A stretch of DNA of 64,000 nucleotides. Source: Rhodanobacter sp. C03. Its GTDB lineage: Bacteria > Pseudomonadota > Gammaproteobacteria > Xanthomonadales > Rhodanobacteraceae. A model generated the notes under the pieces. The model ran no database searches. It had not been told where the DNA came from and saw nothing but the letters and a program-made list of their open reading frames with translations. The stretch lies in the NCBI RefSeq assembly GCF_002001175.1, contig NZ_MUNT01000011.1, positions 186,001 through 250,000 of the forward strand, given 5' to 3'. Shown here piece by piece: positions 1-7,840 of the stretch (its first letter is position 1; each line of letters opens with the position of its first letter). The position numbers were made by a program, and so were the translations under genes.

Positions 1-1
1 C

Positions 2-133
2 ACCGCGCGCGAGACGTACAACATCATCAAGGCTGCCGAGGCGGGCAAGAGCGGCAACCCGCACGCATACCGCGACTTCGTGCTGCCGCCGCCGCCGCAT
101 CGATCGCATTTATGGTGTGGCGAAGAGGCATAA
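2..133 (+). CDS. 3' end of an unidentified gene (partial)
   Basis: An open frame enters from the left edge and stops with TAA, leaving 43 C-terminal residues. The piece includes ARETYNIIKAAEAGKSGNPH and a run of four prolines. Codon usage looks coding, but I do not recognise the family. It converges on the leftward polysaccharide operon, so it may belong to the same surface-polysaccharide region. Function unknown. Confidence 0.45.
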   Translation, partial: TARETYNIIKAAEAGKSGNPHAYRDFVLPPPPHRSHLWCGEEA

Positions 134-212
134 GCTGGAGTGTGCGATCGGCGCGTGTCCCATGGCAAAGAGTGCATTCGCCTGCGGTTGTTTGTGCCGA
201 TTCAAGCGCTCA

Positions 213-1436
213 TCAGGAATTCGTAGACGCGCCATCCGCTGTGTCGTAGATGGAGGGAGGGTCGCCCGTGCCAGTCATATCGGCATCGGTGCCGGTGTCC
301 ATCGGGTGATGCTTGCTGACAAACCTACTCTTCAGGGCGTTGATCCGCTTCTCGAAAAAGTGCCAGCTGAGCTCGGCAGCGACCAATGCGAACAGGATTT
401 TCCCCAGCATGACGAGGAGGGGATACGACGCCCCATCGATCCGTGCCAGTTCCAGCAATTTCGACAGGAACCCGCCGGCCGGCCGTTGCAGGAGATACAG
501 GCCGTAGCACAGTCCGCCGATGTGGCACAGCCAGCGCATCCTGAGCCATGCCGTCACGCGCTGATCGCGGTAGGCAATGGCGAACAGCACCAGGGTGAAG
601 AAGAAGAAGGCAAGGATGCTGTATCCAAAGATCCGGCAGAAAAATCGATAGCGATCCAGCAGTCCCGCATCGAGCAAGCCGGCGACAACCAGAATCATGC
701 CCACCAGCGTCGGTGCGATCGCCCGTTTCGGAATCACGTTGATGGCGCCGGAGCGTGCCAGCGCAGCCAGCAGCACGCCGACACTGATGTTGTCCAGCCT
801 GGACAGGGTTGCGAGATACTGGATGCGCTCGTTGTGCGGGTAAACATCGTACATGGCATAGCGAAACAGTGGCGAGATCACCATCAGCGCGACCAGCAGC
901 CAGACAAGTCGGCGCGGCCCCAGCACCAGTACCACCAATGGCGCGGTGAGGTAGAACTGCTCCTCGATCGATATCGACCACAGCGGCGCGAGAAAATAGG
1001 CAGGCTCGACGCCGGTGATCGCCTCACGCATATTGCCCATGTAGGTCAGGTACCAAAGCGGATTCCCCGAGTCGCGCACGAACGCAGTGTTCAGATAAGC
1101 CCCGCCATGCAAGATCATTTGCGTGACGGGAACGATCAGGAACAGTCCAATGACCAGTGCGTAATACAGCGGGAATATGCGCAATATTCGCCGTGAGTAG
1201 AAGTTCTTCAGAAAGCCGATGTCATCCCTGGTGTCGAGCAGGATGCCGCCGACCAGGAAGCCGCTGATCACGAAGAACAGGTCGACGCCGGACCAGCCAA
1301 AGTGCGCCAGATTGGCGTAGTGAAGATAGAACCCGCCAGACCCCGGCCAGAAGTGATGCAGCAAGACCATGAGTATCGCGATACCGCGCAGACCTTCCAA
1401 CTCGGCGATCTTGCCGGAGTAATCGAGTTTGTTCAT
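213..1436 (-). CDS. acyltransferase 3 family membrane protein (EPS operon)
   Basis: A 407-residue integral membrane O-acyltransferase of the Acyl_transf_3 (OafA/NodX-like) family. These proteins move acetyl or similar groups across the inner membrane onto sugars of surface polysaccharides. Near the N-terminus is the family opening ELEGLRGIAILMVLLHHF with the candidate catalytic His pair. The RRILRIFPLYY motif, the SISIEEQFY motif and about ten hydrophobic segments follow. I chose the ATG at 1436 because the family starts just before the LEGLRG motif; a longer frame to 1529 adds only atypical residues. It is the last gene seen of the leftward EPS operon and the second of two consecutive acyltransferases. 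It likely decorates the EPS; the acyl group and acceptor cannot be read from sequence. Confidence 0.88.
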   Translation of the reverse strand: MNKLDYSGKIAELEGLRGIAILMVLLHHFWPGSGGFYLHYANLAHFGWSGVDLFFVISGFLVGGILLDTRDDIGFLKNFYSRRILRIFPLYYALVIGLFLIVPVTQMILHGGAYLNTAFVRDSGNPLWYLTYMGNMREAITGVEPAYFLAPLWSISIEEQFYLTAPLVVLVLGPRRLVWLLVALMVISPLFRYAMYDVYPHNERIQYLATLSRLDNISVGVLLAALARSGAINVIPKRAIAPTLVGMILVVAGLLDAGLLDRYRFFCRIFGYSILAFFFFTLVLFAIAYRDQRVTAWLRMRWLCHIGGLCYGLYLLQRPAGGFLSKLLELARIDGASYPLLVMLGKILFALVAAELSWHFFEKRINALKSRFVSKHHPMDTGTDADMTGTGDPPSIYDTADGASTNS

Positions 1437-1582
1437 GAGTCCATTGACTCCAAACTGATGCGAATCGGCCTGGCACGAGTGCATGCGCTCGTGTGTGAGG
1501 CGCTGGTTTGTCCGCGGTCCACGGTGCAACCCCTCGGCAAGCGATCACATTGTATGGCCAATATCCAACCGGGATGGGAACC

Positions 1583-2656
1583 TCAGGTTTCGAGCAGAGA
1601 TGGTGTGGAATCGGCAGTTGGGGACGTTCTGCCCGCGTAGCGCCGCCGCATTCGCAAGAACGGGCGCTCCACCAGATAGTAGGAGCAAATGGCGGCTGTT
1701 ATTGCGATCGCTATATTGAGCGGGAACGTGGTAAGCCAGCTATCGAGATGTCTGTTCAGGAAAGGCTGCTGCCAGAGATAGAGCGAATAGCTCAGCGTTC
1801 CGGCGAAAATCATCGGTGCAGAGTTCAGGAATTTCCCCATGCGCGTTGCAGCATGGCGCGTACTCGCTTCGATGAGAACGGTAATCGCCACGAGCTTCAG
1901 CGGTGATCCGAAAAAATCGACCAGCGTGTAACCGTCAAACCGGTTTATCAGGATGATCAGTGGGAGCAGCAGCCACATCGCACGGCTCGCCGTGGTCCTC
2001 ACGTACCAGTTCTGCGCGAGCAATCGGGGGCGCAGGATCGCGAAGGCGCAGCCAATCGCGATGCCGTCCGCAACCGCCGGGAAAATTTCCAGATCGCGAT
2101 ACGGCCCTGGTGCGATCATGAGGTGCATGGCTGCGCGCACAACCGGCGCAGCAAGGAAAGCCGCCAGCGCGACGAACAGGGCGCGCCTCTGACCCAGCCA
2201 CACAAACAATAGCGGCCAGAGAAAATAGAACTGCTCCTCGACCGCGAGCGACCACAGATGCCCCACATACCATGGCCGGTGGGCGTCATAGTTGGTCAGG
2301 TACGCAATGGCGGCCAGGAAATCCACGCGACGGATCGCGATCCAGGAGAGCCACGTCGCGACTGCAATGACGAGCAGATAGACATAAGCGGCGGGAAGAA
2401 TGCGCAATGCTCGCCGCGCGTAGAAGTCTTTGAGAGAGACCGTCCCGGATGCGCTGAATTCGTTGATGAGAAGGGTCGTTATCAAGTAGCCGGATATGAC
2501 GAAGAACACGGTTACACCAAGGTGACCGAGATCTCCCACAAAGTTGCTGATACGCCACGCCGGAAAGCCACGCGTTCCATCTGCGTGCATCAGAAAGACA
2601 AGCGCAATCGAGATCGCGCGTATGCCATCGAGGGAAGCAATTCTCGAGTTTTTCAC
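1583..2656 (-). CDS. acyltransferase 3 family membrane protein (EPS operon)
   Basis: A 357-residue Acyl_transf_3 membrane protein. The opening IASLDGIRAISIALVFLMHA, the RRALRILPAAYVYL motif and SLAVEEQFYFLWPL are the conserved family blocks, separated by hydrophobic helices. A GTG start at 2656 is preceded by AGGAGA nine bases upstream and places the first residues just before the LDGIRA motif. The longer open frame to 2794 has no such signal. The gene starts 13 bases after the stop of the upstream secreted protein, so the two are almost certainly cotranscribed. Two non-identical acyltransferases in tandem suggest two distinct acyl decorations of the polysaccharide (inference). Confidence 0.88.
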   Translation of the reverse strand: MKNSRIASLDGIRAISIALVFLMHADGTRGFPAWRISNFVGDLGHLGVTVFFVISGYLITTLLINEFSASGTVSLKDFYARRALRILPAAYVYLLVIAVATWLSWIAIRRVDFLAAIAYLTNYDAHRPWYVGHLWSLAVEEQFYFLWPLLFVWLGQRRALFVALAAFLAAPVVRAAMHLMIAPGPYRDLEIFPAVADGIAIGCAFAILRPRLLAQNWYVRTTASRAMWLLLPLIILINRFDGYTLVDFFGSPLKLVAITVLIEASTRHAATRMGKFLNSAPMIFAGTLSYSLYLWQQPFLNRHLDSWLTTFPLNIAIAITAAICSYYLVERPFLRMRRRYAGRTSPTADSTPSLLET

Positions 2657-2669
2657 TGGCAGTCTCCTG

Positions 2670-4484
2670 TTATGGGAGCTTGCCGCCGTGCACGGGCGGC
2701 GAGTTTTGACGCGTGGAGCCATCGAATTGACGCATGAGCCATTGCACCACACCGACGCCGCGGTTGTTCCAGTTGAAGCGTCGCGGCGTAGCACCGTTCG
2801 CGGCGCAATCCAGACTGTACGAGCTGGACAGTCGCGCCAGCCGCTGATCCAGTGCGCGCTGCTGCACAGGGTCGGTTTCGAAGTAGCGGGCGGCCGCCAC
2901 TGGCAACGTCATTTCGACGTCGTGTGCATCGCTAAACCAGCCATCGGAGTTTTCGATGGCGATGAGCTGCTTGTCGCTGGCATGGGCAGAGGACCAGTAC
3001 CAGCTGATCTGGCCATCATGACCGCTGCAGGTATCGCGCCAGTCCTTGCCCGCGATGGTTTTCAGGTCGATCCAGCCATGGTGTTCCAGGTAGCGACCGA
3101 AACCGGTGATCATCGGCGGGATGCGCCAATCGCCGGTGACCAGCCACGCGTGCCACAGCCCGTCGATGATGTTTTCGGTCATCCACGGTGAGGTACCGCG
3201 TACATCGCTGGCCGCGTCGTAGCTGTCGCCCTCGTGCGCCTGCCAGCTATTGCGCCAGGAGCCATCATCGCCGAGGCCGTCCGGATTATGCTGCTGATGC
3301 TGATACAGCCAGCCCAGGCGATCATCGATCCGCTTGAGATAGCGTTTGTCGCCGGTAATCTCGTATGCACTGACCGTCGCCAGCAGACCGAGCCCCGCTT
3401 CGCGCTCGGTGAAACGCTGCTCCGGTTTGGTATAGGGGCCGGCAGGGAAATTCCAGCCGCCGGTATCCCATGCGCCGATCATGCGCTCGATAAGTGCGGG
3501 ATCGTGCTCGCTGTCATCGCCGGTGAGTGCGAGCGCGAACAGGATCGGCTCGACGTAGACGTACTTGGGGTCGCAGACACTGACTTTGCCAAGGCTCCAG
3601 CCGCCGCCACACAGTGGCCAGCCCGGTCCGCCGATGCGACGGAGGTGCTCCATGTAATAGCGGTAACTTTCGCTGGCTGCCGCCAGGTAATCTTCACGTC
3701 CGGTGCGCACGTATTGCTGAAACAGCGTCGTCGGCCGATCGAACAACCAGGAAGAACCCTCGTCGCGCGGCAAAGGTTGTGCCCATTTGAACTGCGCAGC
3801 GAAGTAGCGATCATAGGGTCCCGGCGATAGAGCTGGCTGCTGCGGGCCAGCGATCAGCGAGGCGGACATCCATTCGGGACTCAACATGGCAAGCACGCCA
3901 GGTACGCGCACGCCGTCGGCATTCTCGACAAGCCCGTCGACATAGGGCCATCCGTCCACCTGCCTAGTGCCGTCGGCCGGCTCGACAGTAAAACGGAGTG
4001 CGCGATTGTCGCCGTCAAGTTCGACATGGAATTGCACGCGTACCGCGCGAATGCTGCTGTCCTGGAAGTGCCAGTACAGTGTCGGCTCGACATGGGACGG
4101 CAACACATCACCATGCTCATCGACAATGCGGACTTCATTGGCATCGCGCAGCATGCCAGGCGGAAAGGGAATGCCGAGCGTGACGGCCACGTTCTTGCCG
4201 ATGGCGCCGTGGCGGCGCAGCTCGATGCGCTGCCAGCGGGGATCCATCTTGGTGCCGCCACTCAGCATGACTTGTGGTGGCTGGAGTAGCGATGTGCCGG
4301 CGCCATCATCGTTGACGATGTTTTCGCGATACGTGCGCACAGCCTGGACCCCGACGCCGAATGCCAAGGCGGCAAGCGCGGCAAGCAGCCATCGGAATGC
4401 AATGCGTGATTGAACGTGGGATGAGGCCATGCCAGGCATCCTGCCGTGGCTACGGAAGGTGGGTGCTGTACGCATCTGAAGCAT
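2670..4484 (-). CDS. membrane-anchored or secreted glycan-active protein, PcRGLX/YetA-like N-terminal region
   Basis: A 604-residue protein with one N-terminal hydrophobic segment (about residues 30-50, signal peptide or anchor). The segment VAVTLGIPFPPGMLRDANEV followed by IVDEHGDVLPSHVEP and SSIRAVRVQF resembles the RIFT-barrel N-terminal domain of YetA/PcRGLX-type rhamnogalacturonan lyases. The rest is rich in Trp, Tyr and repeated helical segments (for example SESYRYYMEHLRRIGGPGW), fitting an alpha/alpha-toroid as in polysaccharide lyases and GH families. No catalytic residues can be assigned. Alternative starts lie at 4439 and 4430; the 4430 ATG has AGGA eight bases upstream. It lies between galE and two acyltransferases, so it probably trims or processes the exported polysaccharide in the periplasm (inference). 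Confidence 0.65.
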   Translation of the reverse strand: MLQMRTAPTFRSHGRMPGMASSHVQSRIAFRWLLAALAALAFGVGVQAVRTYRENIVNDDGAGTSLLQPPQVMLSGGTKMDPRWQRIELRRHGAIGKNVAVTLGIPFPPGMLRDANEVRIVDEHGDVLPSHVEPTLYWHFQDSSIRAVRVQFHVELDGDNRALRFTVEPADGTRQVDGWPYVDGLVENADGVRVPGVLAMLSPEWMSASLIAGPQQPALSPGPYDRYFAAQFKWAQPLPRDEGSSWLFDRPTTLFQQYVRTGREDYLAAASESYRYYMEHLRRIGGPGWPLCGGGWSLGKVSVCDPKYVYVEPILFALALTGDDSEHDPALIERMIGAWDTGGWNFPAGPYTKPEQRFTEREAGLGLLATVSAYEITGDKRYLKRIDDRLGWLYQHQQHNPDGLGDDGSWRNSWQAHEGDSYDAASDVRGTSPWMTENIIDGLWHAWLVTGDWRIPPMITGFGRYLEHHGWIDLKTIAGKDWRDTCSGHDGQISWYWSSAHASDKQLIAIENSDGWFSDAHDVEMTLPVAAARYFETDPVQQRALDQRLARLSSSYSLDCAANGATPRRFNWNNRGVGVVQWLMRQFDGSTRQNSPPVHGGKLP

Positions 4485-4507
4485 GACCGATGCGGGTGAT
4501 GTTCATT

Positions 4508-5509
4508 TCAGTTGCTCACGGTCAGCTTTGCCGCGAGCTTGCGTTCCCACGCCAACGCGGTGCGCACGATGAAATCGAGATCGTCATGGCGAGGCGCCCA
4601 GCCGAGTCGGCTGCGCAGTCGGTCGGCACGGGCGATCAGCATGGGCGGATCGCCCGCGCGTCGCGGTTGCTCGGTCACCTTCAGCAGATGACCGCTGATG
4701 CGTTGAACAGCATCGATCACCTCGCGCACGCTGTAGCCGTGGCCATAGCCGCAATTGAGGGTCAGCGACTCGCCGTCGGCGCGCAGGTGATCCAGTGCGC
4801 GCAGATGGGCCGCAGCCAGATCCTCGACGTGAATATAGTCGCGGATACCGGTGCCGTCCGGGGTGTCGTAGTCGGTGCCGAAGATCGACAAGCTGTCGCG
4901 TTTGCCGACTGCATGCTCGCAGGCGACCTTGAGCAGCAGTGTGGCGTTTGGTGTGGACTGGCCGATTCGGCCCTGCGGATCGCAGCCGGCGACATTGAAG
5001 TAGCGCAGGATCACGTGCCGCATTGCGCCGGTCGCGCTGAGGTCGCGCAGCATCGTCTCGGACATCAGCTTGGACATGCCGTACGGATTGATCGGCTGCG
5101 TGGGCGTGTCCTCGTCGGCCACGCCGCTGGCCGGCATGCCGTAGACCGCGGCGGTCGAGGAGAACAGGAACTGGCGGACGCCAGCTTCCGCGCAGCAAGC
5201 CAGCAGGTTGCGCGTATTGCAAGTGTTGTTGCCGTAGTACTTGAGTGGGTCGCGCACCGATTCTGGAACTACGGTATGCGCGGCGAAGTGCAGCACCGCA
5301 TCGACACGGTGTTCGGCCAGCACCCGTGCGACCAGCATGCGATCACCGACATCGCCGACGATCAGTTCAGCATCCTGCACTGCTTCGCGGAAGCCACTGA
5401 CCAGGTTGTCGATCACCATCACGCGCTCGCCGCGCGCGCGCAGCTGCTGGGTGACATGGCTGCCGATATAGCCGGCTCCGCCGGTTACGAGTATCGCGTG
5501 ACGATTCAT
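4508..5509 (-). CDS. galE: UDP-glucose 4-epimerase GalE
   Basis: A 333-residue cytoplasmic short-chain dehydrogenase/reductase that interconverts UDP-glucose and UDP-galactose with tightly bound NAD+. The Rossmann motif ILVTGGAGYIGSHV is at residues 5-18. The catalytic Ser/Tyr/Lys set is seen as FSSTAAVYG and NPYGMSK. The GIRDYIHVEDLA block typical of GalE is present. The ATG at 5509 is preceded by GGGAAG six bases upstream; the longer frame to 5578 only adds non-conserved residues. It sits inside the EPS operon, so it probably supplies UDP-Gal (or UDP-GalNAc) for the repeat unit. The overall match to the family is strong. Confidence 0.93.
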   Translation of the reverse strand: MNRHAILVTGGAGYIGSHVTQQLRARGERVMVIDNLVSGFREAVQDAELIVGDVGDRMLVARVLAEHRVDAVLHFAAHTVVPESVRDPLKYYGNNTCNTRNLLACCAEAGVRQFLFSSTAAVYGMPASGVADEDTPTQPINPYGMSKLMSETMLRDLSATGAMRHVILRYFNVAGCDPQGRIGQSTPNATLLLKVACEHAVGKRDSLSIFGTDYDTPDGTGIRDYIHVEDLAAAHLRALDHLRADGESLTLNCGYGHGYSVREVIDAVQRISGHLLKVTEQPRRAGDPPMLIARADRLRSRLGWAPRHDDLDFIVRTALAWERKLAAKLTVSN

Positions 5510-5653
5510 CTGATACTTCCCATGCTGGCCGTTCCGGAGAGAATGCTGCCCGCTATCTGGCTGAACGCTGCCGAGCACCAGCGGAATGAATCAGCATTTC
5601 AAGCTGTGCCTGCTGTGCCTAGCCGTGGTGGGTGATGTGTGCGTTGCGCACGT

Positions 5654-7006
5654 TCATCGCCTGAACACGACGCCGAAATAAATTTCGTTTGCGCGGTAGC
5701 CAGCACCCGAAGCGGTGCTGTTGAGTTGACGGTGGTCAATCGAGAGCCGCCAACTCCAATGCGGTGTCCTGGTGTAGGTCGCGCTGATGCCGTAGTTGAT
5801 TGACTCGTCGCGGCGGCCGAGAAACCGATAGTTGAGTGTTTCCTCGTTGACATAGGCCGAAAGCGTGATGGACTCGCGTAACCGATAGTCAAGGGCGCCG
5901 CTACCACCGTGGCCGGTCTGGTCGAACGAGTGATCGTTCAAGTAGTCGAGTTTGCGGTACAGCGGCGATGCGGTCAGCGTCAGCCGGTCGGTGGTGAGGG
6001 TGTAGACCCCCTCAAGCCGTTGATCCAGGTAAACCTGCGGGTCGATCACGGCCCCGCCGGTGCTGATGCTTGATGCGGTGCTGCCTGGAGCCACGCCGTT
6101 GCCAATAAAGGTCTGTCCAGGCTGCAGAGCCATATCCAGAGCCGCATCGGAGTATTGACGCGCAGCGGTGACGCTGAAACTGCTGTGTGGCGTTGCCACC
6201 CAGCCCAAGGTCACTCGGGCCATCGGAGTGGAAACCGTGGGTGCTGCCTTGAAATCGATTTGCGACCAGCCGAGTGCTACGTCCAGATTGAAGTGAGTGA
6301 GCTTGCTGACATAGCGTCCGAACAGCTCGTTGCGGGTGAAGTCGGGATTGTTCAAAACCCCGTCGGGATTGTTATCGGAATCGCTTGGGGCGTTGTAGAA
6401 ATCGGCGTGCTGGGTTTCGAGATTGAACGACAATTGATCGTTGGGGCCGAGATCCTTGAATAGGCGCAGAGCAGCTTCGCCACGCGAAGAATCGAATTCC
6501 TTGACCTTCGATGCGTCACTGTTGATATAACGCAGCTCGGCCTGCCCACGCAGCGTATCGCCGAGCATGAAATGCAGGGTCGGCCCCAGCATCACCACGT
6601 TGGTTTGCTGCTGGTTGTTTGGCGCGTCGCTGGACAGGGTCGAGAGCGGCTCCACTCCTGCGAAATCCTGAATGGTGAAGTCCAGCCGCTGCGGCAGCAC
6701 GGTCCAGTTGGCCTGCCCTGTGAGCTGCACGAGGGTCTGATTGTCGAACGCGTTGCCGAGATAATCCTTGTATTGCAGGGTGCCCGAGACATTCGTCTGC
6801 ACGGCGGAGCCCTGCTGCACGAAAGTGAAATTGAGGCCAGGAATCAGCACGTTCTGGCTGATCGGGTTGGATGTGCTCAAATTGATGTTGTCGCTGTGTT
6901 CAATACCGGCAAACAGCGAATAGTCGAACTGTGCTGCTGTCGCCGCGCCCGAGGCAGCGGCAAGCGCCAGCGCAACCGCGCAACTGAGCGTGCTAGATGC
7001 AGGCAT
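5654..7006 (-). CDS. outer membrane beta-barrel protein of the XrtA-type EPS locus
   Basis: A 450-residue exported protein. An N-terminal signal peptide ends near ASGAATA, followed by FDYSLFAGIEHSDNINLS, a common opening of the BBP2/OMP_b-brl_2 barrels found in XrtA (PEP-CTERM type) polysaccharide loci. The rest alternates polar and hydrophobic residues with many aromatic girdle residues (for example DYRLRESITLSAYVN), ending in YFGVVFRR, consistent with a beta-barrel of 16 or more strands. The ATG at 7006 has GGGGGAT upstream; an in-frame ATG at 7021 is the alternative. A hairpin lies between this gene and the preceding ATPase. Likely role: outer membrane conduit or accessory for EPS secretion (inferred from family and context). 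Confidence 0.75.
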   Translation of the reverse strand: MPASSTLSCAVALALAAASGAATAAQFDYSLFAGIEHSDNINLSTSNPISQNVLIPGLNFTFVQQGSAVQTNVSGTLQYKDYLGNAFDNQTLVQLTGQANWTVLPQRLDFTIQDFAGVEPLSTLSSDAPNNQQQTNVVMLGPTLHFMLGDTLRGQAELRYINSDASKVKEFDSSRGEAALRLFKDLGPNDQLSFNLETQHADFYNAPSDSDNNPDGVLNNPDFTRNELFGRYVSKLTHFNLDVALGWSQIDFKAAPTVSTPMARVTLGWVATPHSSFSVTAARQYSDAALDMALQPGQTFIGNGVAPGSTASSISTGGAVIDPQVYLDQRLEGVYTLTTDRLTLTASPLYRKLDYLNDHSFDQTGHGGSGALDYRLRESITLSAYVNEETLNYRFLGRRDESINYGISATYTRTPHWSWRLSIDHRQLNSTASGAGYRANEIYFGVVFRR

Positions 7007-7023
7007 GTATCGATCCCCCATGG

Positions 7024-7043
7024 AACAGGCCGCCAGGCCTGTT
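7024..7043 (-). repeat. perfect 8-bp hairpin before the beta-barrel gene
   Basis: Eight-base arms AACAGGCC/GGCCTGTT enclose a four-base loop, just upstream of the barrel gene's ribosome-binding region and 18 bases after the stop of the ATPase-like gene. There is no following T run, so it is not a classical terminator. It could control translation or mRNA processing inside the EPS operon. Confidence 0.5.
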
Positions 7044-7060
7044 GTTTGCGACGCGACAGA

Positions 7061-7840
7061 TCAGGGTGCGTGATTGAAAACCACCCCGGCCACCTTGTTG
7101 GCATCGAAGTTGGCAACGGCATGACTGATTGTTGCCGGCGTATCGCGCCCATACCCTGCCACCACGACCACAAAGTCGGCCAGGTCGGACAGGATGCGCG
7201 CGTCCGGCGAACCCTTGATGGCCGGGCCATCCAGAAAGAGATAGCGATCCAGGTAGCGGCAGCGCAGCGAGTCGATCACCGCGCGCATGCGAAACGATGA
7301 GAAATATTCGCCACCATTTTCGCGCGGTTTGCCGGCCGGGATCAGCCGCAGGCGGGGGATCCCGGTCCGGTACAGCACCGATTGAATGCCGGCTGCCGGA
7401 TGCTCGAGATAATCGATCAGGCCGCCAGTACTCGCATCCACTCCCAACGCCTTGTGCTGAGCCGGATAGCGCAGGTTGCAATCGATAAGAAGGCTGGTCT
7501 TGGCTTCATCGAAAGCGAACGCGGTGGCGAGGTTGCGGGCCACGAAACTGCCGCCCGAACGCGGGCTCACCGGGACTACCAAGGTGACGAAGTTGTGCTC
7601 GCCGCCGAGCCAGAGCAGACGCGTGCGTATCTCGCGAAAGGCATCGGATTGCCTGCGCACCGAATCCTCACGGTGGATCAGTCGGCGCTGTTCCAGCTGC
7701 AGCGGAACCAGGGCGCTGCTCTCCGACATGCGCGCGATCGAGTGACCGGTGGCAGCACGCTGCGTGAGGTTGCTCGGTTTGACTCCATGTGTCGTGCCAT
7801 CGGGGTCGATGAGCAATTTGTCGTCATCAGGCCCGTTCAT
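7061..7840 (-). CDS. CpsD/CapB-like polysaccharide ATPase with degenerate Walker A motif
   Basis: A 259-residue cytoplasmic protein resembling the bacterial tyrosine (BY) kinase domain that partners Wzz-type proteins in EPS export. The family block before the P-loop (DAFREIRTRLLWLG, residues 67-80), the Walker A' segment SLLIDCNLRYP (near 116-126) and the Walker B-like RYLFLDGPAI are all visible. The P-loop itself reads SPRSGGSFVARNLA, where the family has a G-K-S/T core: the catalytic lysine is replaced by glycine (residue 97). There is no C-terminal tyrosine cluster. The start overlaps the stop of the Wzz-like gene by four bases (ATGA), so translation is coupled. It is probably a non-kinase scaffold that controls the polymer-length machine (inference). 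Confidence 0.8.
   Translation of the reverse strand: MNGPDDDKLLIDPDGTTHGVKPSNLTQRAATGHSIARMSESSALVPLQLEQRRLIHREDSVRRQSDAFREIRTRLLWLGGEHNFVTLVVPVSPRSGGSFVARNLATAFAFDEAKTSLLIDCNLRYPAQHKALGVDASTGGLIDYLEHPAAGIQSVLYRTGIPRLRLIPAGKPRENGGEYFSSFRMRAVIDSLRCRYLDRYLFLDGPAIKGSPDARILSDLADFVVVVAGYGRDTPATISHAVANFDANKVAGVVFNHAP

Noticed and set aside
117..1196. 359-codon plus-strand frame opposite the first acyltransferase
   Set aside because: Shadow of the acyltransferase gene; Gln/His/Arg-rich translation.
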